From the NCBI GenBank assembly GCA_018241365.1, contig JAFEDX010000202.1, positions 1 to 54,526 of the forward strand: DNA of 54,526 bases, written 5' to 3'. The number at the start of each line of letters is the position of its first letter. Positions within the stretch are counted from its first letter, which is position 1. The notes under the pieces are model-generated. The model worked only from the letters and a program-made list of their open reading frames with translations, was not told where the DNA came from and searched no databases. Shown here piece after piece: positions 49,882 through 54,526 of this stretch. The DNA comes from Pseudomonadota bacterium. GTDB taxonomy: Bacteria > Pseudomonadota > Gammaproteobacteria > Xanthomonadales > Rhodanobacteraceae. The position numbers and the translations under genes are program-made.

Positions 49882-51318
49882 ATGTCTTCGTATTCGCAAT
49901 CACGACCCACACCACTGCTGCCGCTGTTCATCGACCTGCGCGGACGCACCGTGCTGGTGGTCGGCGGCGGCGGCGTGGCGCGACGCAAGGTCGGGATGCT
50001 GCTGGAAGCGGGCGCCAGGGTGACGGTCGCGGCCACGACGGCCGAACCGACGCTGCGCAAGTGGATCGACTCGGGACGGGTACGCAGGCTGGACGGCGCG
50101 TTCGATGCCACCTGGCTCGATGATGTCTGGCTGGTGATCGCCGCCAGCCGCGATCAGGCTCTCAACCGCAGCGTGGCGGACGCGGCACAGGCACGCCGCA
50201 TTTTCGTGAACGCGGTCGATGATGCCGAGGCGTCCAGTTTCCACGTGCCGGCACGGGTGCGCCGCGGACATTTGCAGGTCGCGGTTTCCACCGGCGGTAC
50301 CGCGCCGGTGCTGGCGCAGCGCGTGCGCGAACGCCTGGAGGCGGAGCTGGACGAATCGCTGTCCGGATTGACCCACTTGCTTGCGCGTGAGCGTGCGCGC
50401 ATTCGCTGGCGCTTTCCACAGACGGGAAGGCGTCGGCGTTTTTTCCAGAGCCTGCTTGATGGCGATGTACCGCGCCTGCTGCGTACGCGCGACCATGCCG
50501 GCGCGCAGATCGCCTTCGATCTCGCATTCAACGATGGTGCCAGCGCGCCGCGCAACGGCAGCGTCACGCTGGTCGGCGCCGGTCCCGGCGATCCCGGCCT
50601 GCTGACGCTGAAAGCGCTGCGCGTCTTGCAGGACGCCGACGTGATCGTGCACGACCGCCTGGTTGGTCCGGACATCCTCGACCTCGCGCGCCGCGATGCG
50701 GAACGCATCGACGTCGGCAAGCGGGTGGGCGAAGACCACGATGCGACCCAGGCGCGCATCCATGCATTGCTGCTGCAACACGCACGCGCCGGCCGACACG
50801 TGGTGCGCCTGCAGGGCGGCGACCCGCTGGTGTTCGGGCGCGGCGGTGAGGAGCTGGAATTCCTGCGTGCGCACGCGATCCCGCACGAAGTCATCCCGGG
50901 CATCACCGCTGCGCTCGCCTGCGCGGCGGCCGCGGGCGTCGCGCTGACCGACCGGCGCCATGCACACGGCGTGACGCTGCTGGCCGCGCGCGGCAACGCC
51001 CCCATCGACTATCGCGGCGCGGCCGCCAGCGACCATACGCTGGCCGTGTACATGGGTGCCGGCGAGCTGCCCTTGCTGTCGCAAGAGCTGGTCCGGCACG
51101 GGCGTGCCGCCAGCACACCGTGCGTCGCGGTCGAGAACGGCTCGCTGCCGAACCAGCGCCTGCTGGCGTCGACGCTCGCGGAACTCGCCACGCTCGCGCA
51201 CGAGCATTCCATCCGCGCGCCCGCGCTGGTGATCATCGGCGAAGTTGCGGCGCACGCCGTGCAAGCCGCGCGATGTCGCAGCCACGCGATTGACGGCGCC
51301 ATCACACGCGCCGCCTGA
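49882..51318 (+). CDS. cysG: Siroheme synthase CysG (trifunctional)
   Basis: A 478-residue enzyme making siroheme from uroporphyrinogen III. The N-terminal dehydrogenase/ferrochelatase half (1-215) has FIDLRGRTVLVVGGGGVARRK, the NAD loop, and VSTGGTAPVLAQRVRERLE. The C-terminal methyltransferase half (225-478) has VTLVGAGPGDPGLLTLKALRVLQDADVIVHDRLV, RLQGGDPLVFGRGGEE and VIPGITAALACAA. Its product is the cofactor of CysI encoded upstream. The gene diverges from the CysB-like regulator. The ribosome site is weak. Confidence 0.96.
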   Translation: MSSYSQSRPTPLLPLFIDLRGRTVLVVGGGGVARRKVGMLLEAGARVTVAATTAEPTLRKWIDSGRVRRLDGAFDATWLDDVWLVIAASRDQALNRSVADAAQARRIFVNAVDDAEASSFHVPARVRRGHLQVAVSTGGTAPVLAQRVRERLEAELDESLSGLTHLLARERARIRWRFPQTGRRRRFFQSLLDGDVPRLLRTRDHAGAQIAFDLAFNDGASAPRNGSVTLVGAGPGDPGLLTLKALRVLQDADVIVHDRLVGPDILDLARRDAERIDVGKRVGEDHDATQARIHALLLQHARAGRHVVRLQGGDPLVFGRGGEELEFLRAHAIPHEVIPGITAALACAAAAGVALTDRRHAHGVTLLAARGNAPIDYRGAAASDHTLAVYMGAGELPLLSQELVRHGRAASTPCVAVENGSLPNQRLLASTLAELATLAHEHSIRAPALVIIGEVAAHAVQAARCRSHAIDGAITRAA

Positions 51319-51365
51319 AACTGGCACTTTTCATCCCGCTCCATTTTTGCAATGAGGAAACCACC

Positions 51366-51998
51366 ATGAGCCTGCAACTCGGCGAAACCGCTCCCGACTT
51401 CACCCTCGATTCCACCCAGGGATCGCTGCACTTCAATGCCTACGCCCGCGACCATTGGGTCGTACTGTTCTCGCATCCCAAGGATTTCACCCCGATCTGC
51501 ACCACGGAGCTCGGCGCGTTCGCGCGCCGCAAGGCCGAGTTCGACAAGCGCGGGACCAAGCTGCTGGGCCTCTCGGTGGACCCGGTCGAGGAGCACAAGA
51601 AGTGGGCCAGGGATGTCGCCGACGTTGGCGGCGCCGAAGTGACCTATCCGATCCTCGCCGACCCCGACCTCGAGGTCGCCAAGCTCTACGGGATGTTCCA
51701 CCCGAAGGCCGATCCCAAGGTGACGGTACGCTCGGTGTTCTTCATCGACCCGCAGCGCAAGGTACGCACCATCCTGACCTACCCGCCGAGCGTCGGCCGC
51801 AGCGTCGATGAAATCCTGCGCACGCTGGATGCGCTGCAGCTCACCGACCGGCTGCCGGTCGCGACGCCGGTGGAGTGGCAGCCGGGCGACGACATCGTGG
51901 TGTCGCCCAAGCTCGCCGACGCCGATGCCGAAAAGCAATTCGGCAAGCTGCGCAAGGTGAAACCGTACCTGCGTTACACCGAGGCGCCGACGGCATGA
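51366..51998 (+). CDS. 1-Cys peroxiredoxin (Prx6 type)
   Basis: A 210-residue thiol peroxidase. The peroxidatic Cys is in HPKDFTPICTTELGAF (about residue 46). The long C-terminal Prx6 domain (PPSVGRSVDEILRTLDALQLTD and VATPVEWQPGDDIVV) is present, and there is no resolving Cys. The start ATG follows GAGGAAACCACC. Its last four bases overlap the cysteine synthase gene that follows, linking peroxide defence to cysteine supply in one transcript. Confidence 0.94.
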   Translation: MSLQLGETAPDFTLDSTQGSLHFNAYARDHWVVLFSHPKDFTPICTTELGAFARRKAEFDKRGTKLLGLSVDPVEEHKKWARDVADVGGAEVTYPILADPDLEVAKLYGMFHPKADPKVTVRSVFFIDPQRKVRTILTYPPSVGRSVDEILRTLDALQLTDRLPVATPVEWQPGDDIVVSPKLADADAEKQFGKLRKVKPYLRYTEAPTA

Positions 51999-53035
51999 TC
52001 CACGCGCGCGCCGACTTTGCCGCCACCATCGGGCGCACGCCGCTGGTTCGCCTGCGGCGCGCCTCCGAGGCCACCGGCTGTGAAATCCTCGGCAAGGCGG
52101 AATGGCTGAATCCGGGCGGTTCGATCAAGGATCGCACCGCGCTGGGCCTGCTCGCCGACGCCGAACAACGCGGCCTGCTGCGTCCCGGCGGCACCATCGT
52201 CGAGGGCACCGCCGGCAATACCGGCATCGGCCTCGCGCTGCTCGGCGCGAGTCGCGGCTATCGCAGCGTGATCGTGATGCCGGACAGCCAGAGTGCCGAG
52301 AAGATCGACGCCCTGCGCCTCACCGGTGCCGAAGTGCGACTGGTTCCCCCCGCCAGGTTCGCCGATCCCAAACATTACGTGCACACCGCGCGCGCGCTGG
52401 CCGACGAATGGAATGCACGTGCACCGGGCAGCGCCTGGTTCGCCAACCAGTTCGACAACACCGCGAACCGCGACTTCCATGCCGCGACGACCGCCGTCGA
52501 AATCTGGAACGAAACCGGTGGCGCCGTGGACGGCTTCGTGTGCGCCGCCGGCACCGGTGGCACGCTCGCCGGCGTCGCGGCCGGACTGAAGGCGCGCAAA
52601 TCCAGCGTGCGCGTCGCCCTGTCCGACCCGGCGGGTTCGGCCTTGGCGAACTTCATCAACCGCGGCGAGCTCGTCGCGGAAGGCAATTCGATCACCGAAG
52701 GCATCGGCTCCAGCCGCATCACCGCCAACTTCGAAGACGCCAGGGTCGACACTGCCTACGGCATCGCCGACACCGAATCGGTGCCGCTGCTGCACGCGCT
52801 GCTGATCGAGGAAGGCCTGTGCCTCGGCGGCTCGTCCGGCGTCAACGTCGCCGGTGCGATCCGGCTTGCGCGCGAGCTCGGTCCCGGTCACGTCATCGTC
52901 ACGGTGCTGGCCGATGCCGGTACGCGCTACGCGAAGAAACTGTTCAACCCGGTGTTCCTGCGCTCGAAAGGCATTCCGGTTCCGGCGTGGCTGGATCGCG
53001 CCTTCCCGGCCGAGCCCGCACGCCAGGTGGCCTGA
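51995..53035 (+). CDS. Cysteine synthase family PLP enzyme (O-acetylserine sulfhydrylase-like)
   Basis: A 346-residue fold-type II PLP enzyme. The PLP lysine is in LNPGGSIKDRTALGLL, the substrate loop in EGTAGNTGIGLAL, and the PLP phosphate loop in CAAGTGGTLAG. It differs from classic CysK (TSGNTG becomes TAGNTG) and is about 30 residues longer than the second paralogue at 53125. It resembles the broad cysteine synthase A group of Xanthomonadales. The ATG overlaps the peroxiredoxin stop (ATGA). The exact substrate (O-acetylserine or a related thiol acceptor) is uncertain. Confidence 0.9.
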   Translation: MIHARADFAATIGRTPLVRLRRASEATGCEILGKAEWLNPGGSIKDRTALGLLADAEQRGLLRPGGTIVEGTAGNTGIGLALLGASRGYRSVIVMPDSQSAEKIDALRLTGAEVRLVPPARFADPKHYVHTARALADEWNARAPGSAWFANQFDNTANRDFHAATTAVEIWNETGGAVDGFVCAAGTGGTLAGVAAGLKARKSSVRVALSDPAGSALANFINRGELVAEGNSITEGIGSSRITANFEDARVDTAYGIADTESVPLLHALLIEEGLCLGGSSGVNVAGAIRLARELGPGHVIVTVLADAGTRYAKKLFNPVFLRSKGIPVPAWLDRAFPAEPARQVA

Positions 53036-53124
53036 CGCCTCGATCCCCTGTCGATAACGGTTTCCCAATACGGGCGCGGCTAGCCTGCTTGCCCCTTCCT
53101 GTTGCGCATCGCACGAGGCCAGCC

Positions 53125-54081
53125 ATGTCCCTGCACGACAGCATCATCGACACCATCGGCGGCACGCCGATCATCAGGCTGCACCGCATCGCTCCCGCGC
53201 ACGCCAGCCTGTACGTCAAGGTCGAATCATTCAACCCCGGCGGCTCGGTCAAGGACCGCCTCGCGCTCGCGGTCATCCTCGATGCCGAGCAACGCGGTGC
53301 GTTGAAACCGGGCCAGACCGTGGTCGAGGCGACCTCCGGCAACACCGGCGTGGCCCTGGCGATGGTGTGCGCCGCGCGCGGCTACCCGTTCGTGGCGGTG
53401 ATGTCGGATTCCTTTTCCATCGAGCGCCGCAAATTGATGCGCGCGTATGGCGCCAAGGTGATCCTGACGCCCGCAGCCGACCGCAGCGGCGGCATGGTGC
53501 GCAGGGCCGAGGAATTGGCGAAGCAGCACGGCTGGTTCCTGACGCGCCAATTCGAGAACGAGGCCAATCCGGCCTGGCACCGCAACACCACCGGACCGGA
53601 AATCCTGCGAGACTTCGCCGGCAAGCGGCTGGATTATTTCGTCAGCGGCTGGGGCACCGGCGGCACCCTCACCGGCGCGGGTGAAATGCTGAAACTCGCG
53701 CGTCCGGATATCAAGGTGATCGCGACCGAACCCGCGAATGCGTCGCTGCTCGCCGGCGGCGAATGGCACCCGCACAAGATCCAGGGCTGGACGCCGGATT
53801 TCCTGCCCAAGGTGCTGAGCCGCACCATCGCCGACCAGATTGTCACCGTCGATGACGTGCTGGCGCGCGACACCGCGCGGCGCCTTGCGCAACGGGAAGG
53901 CATCTTTTGCGGCTTGTCGTCCGGCGCCACCGTCGCTGCCGCGCTGGAAGTCGCGAACAAGGCGCCGCAAGGCTCCGTGCTGCTCGCCATGCTGCCCGAT
54001 ACCGGCGAGCGCTACCTCTCGACATTCCTGTTCGAGGGCGTCAACGAAGGCAGCGACGACGAATGGCTGGCACAGCAATAA
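53125..54081 (+). CDS. cysM: Cysteine synthase (CysM/CysK)
   Basis: A 318-residue PLP enzyme condensing O-acetylserine with sulfide or thiosulfate. Motifs are DTIGGTPIIRLHRI, FNPGGSVKDRLAL (PLP lysine), EATSGNTGVALAM (substrate loop), WGTGGTLTGAGEML and CGLSSGATVAAALEVA. No obvious CysM-specific residue was checked, so CysK is an equal name. The start ATG follows CACGAGGCCAGCC. It is separated from the first cysteine synthase gene by 89 bp. Substrate preference between sulfide and thiosulfate cannot be read from sequence. Confidence 0.92.
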   Translation: MSLHDSIIDTIGGTPIIRLHRIAPAHASLYVKVESFNPGGSVKDRLALAVILDAEQRGALKPGQTVVEATSGNTGVALAMVCAARGYPFVAVMSDSFSIERRKLMRAYGAKVILTPAADRSGGMVRRAEELAKQHGWFLTRQFENEANPAWHRNTTGPEILRDFAGKRLDYFVSGWGTGGTLTGAGEMLKLARPDIKVIATEPANASLLAGGEWHPHKIQGWTPDFLPKVLSRTIADQIVTVDDVLARDTARRLAQREGIFCGLSSGATVAAALEVANKAPQGSVLLAMLPDTGERYLSTFLFEGVNEGSDDEWLAQQ

Positions 54082-54449
54082 CCGTCGCGGTTGCCGCTTT
54101 TGCTCGTCATGTCGGCGCAGGCCGGCATCCACCCTGATGTTTCCCTCTCCCTCCGGGAGAGGGTGGCCCGTAGGGTCGGGTGAGGGTTCGGCCCATCGCG
54201 TAGCGTTTCACGACCTCCCTGTCTTGATTCCGCGCGCAGTCCTTGCGCGCGTGCGACTTTTGTTTCGGCAAAAGTCACCCGCTCACCTTGGAGGCGGGCG
54301 GAACCAAGACAGGGATGTCTGGGCATCAAGAACGAGGATCTGGATTCCGGATCGCACCCGCTTCGCGGGTTTGTCCGGAATGACGACATGAGGATCACGC
54401 GTTGCGCCAACCTGGCCCGCGAACACCTTCTCCCGCAGGCGGAAACGGC
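54082..54449. other. Repeat-rich intergenic region
   Basis: No gene is convincing here. It contains CCCTCTCCC-TCC-GGGAGAGGG (near 54143-54164), TTTTGTTTCGGCAAAAG (near 54257), TCCGGATTCCGGA-like and ACCCGCTTCGCGGGT hairpins (to about 54375), typical of dispersed intergenic repeats in this order. The first hairpin could terminate the cysteine synthase transcript. Open frames through it are short and lack ribosome sites. Confidence 0.55.
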
Positions 54450-54526
54450 TCAGTTCGCGCGCTTCAGCGCCACCACGGCGTTGAGTCCGCCAAACGCGAA
54501 GGCGTTGGACAACACGGCGCGCACAG
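54450..54526 (-). CDS. Beta-ketoacyl-ACP synthase, C-terminal end (partial)
   Basis: The last 24 codons before a TGA stop read VRAVLSNAFAFGGLNAVVALKRAN. SNAFAFGGLNA is the conserved C-terminal N-x-F-G-F-G-G-x-N block of FabF/FabB-type condensing enzymes (here with Ala-Phe replacing Gly-Phe), which elongate fatty acyl chains. The rest lies beyond the window end. FabF, FabB or a secondary KAS cannot be separated from this fragment. Confidence 0.75.
   Translation of the reverse strand, partial: VRAVLSNAFAFGGLNAVVALKRAN

Noticed and set aside
54082-54410. Small genes in the terminal intergenic region
   Set aside because: The frames run through dispersed repeats and hairpins, with no ribosome site or family feature.

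Overview
The window looks like chromosome of a high-GC gammaproteobacterium of the order Xanthomonadales, most likely family Rhodanobacteraceae. This rests on gene content (lipB/YbeD/PBP5/RlpA/MltB block, aa3 oxidase cluster, CysB-type regulator beside cysG, short PutA) and on dispersed GTAGGAG...CTCCTAC palindromes. It is inferred by eye, without any database search.

Region 1 (1-7830) is accessory DNA. An IS3-family insertion sequence (5-1253) cuts a decayed brnT toxin gene. From about 1490 to 6790 there is a run of small unrelated genes: higBA, a SnoaL protein with a four-helix membrane protein, an arginase-like protein, a GFA-family zinc protein, two DUF4440 proteins and RidA, followed by a RibD-like reductase. 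They are separated by 60-80 bp imperfect palindromes. These palindromes align with integron attC sites: a left arm like TCAAGCGGACGC, a right arm like GCCGCTGAATTCAGGCGT and a GTYRGRC-like end. I read this as a chromosomal integron cassette array, or an integrase-less attC cluster, because no intI lies in the window. The array side ends at a duplicated tRNA(CAU): a broken copy at 7554-7625 and an intact one at 7753-7826.

Region 2 (7842-19936) is core cell-envelope and replication DNA: prc, lipB, ybeD, a D,D-carboxypeptidase, a glycine-zipper protein, rlpA and mltB on the minus strand; then a PP2C phosphatase, a Y-family polymerase and dnaG on the plus strand, and a glutathione peroxidase facing dnaG.

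Region 3 (20046-36145) holds an MgtA-type Mg2+ ATPase with a structured leader, then an aa3 cytochrome c oxidase biogenesis island: SCO1, PCu(A)C, a caa3-type CtaG, heme O synthase, heme A synthase, a CxxxC protein, SURF1 and subunits III, I and II. A GGDEF-EAL protein is interposed. Cox11 is not present.

Region 4 (36299-42490) holds putA and two MacB/FtsX-like permease genes. The first permease gene carries an in-frame amber codon. It sits behind a clear sigma-54 type promoter with upstream TGTCCGC/GCGGACA repeats, and no ATPase gene is beside it.

Region 5 (42488-54081) is assimilatory sulfate reduction and cysteine synthesis: cysJ-cysI-cysH overlapping as an operon, pheA, a small secreted protein, a CysB-like regulator divergent from cysG (siroheme for CysI), a 1-Cys peroxiredoxin overlapping a cysteine synthase gene, and a second cysteine synthase. 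The window ends in repeat-rich intergenic DNA and the 3' end of a beta-ketoacyl-ACP synthase gene.
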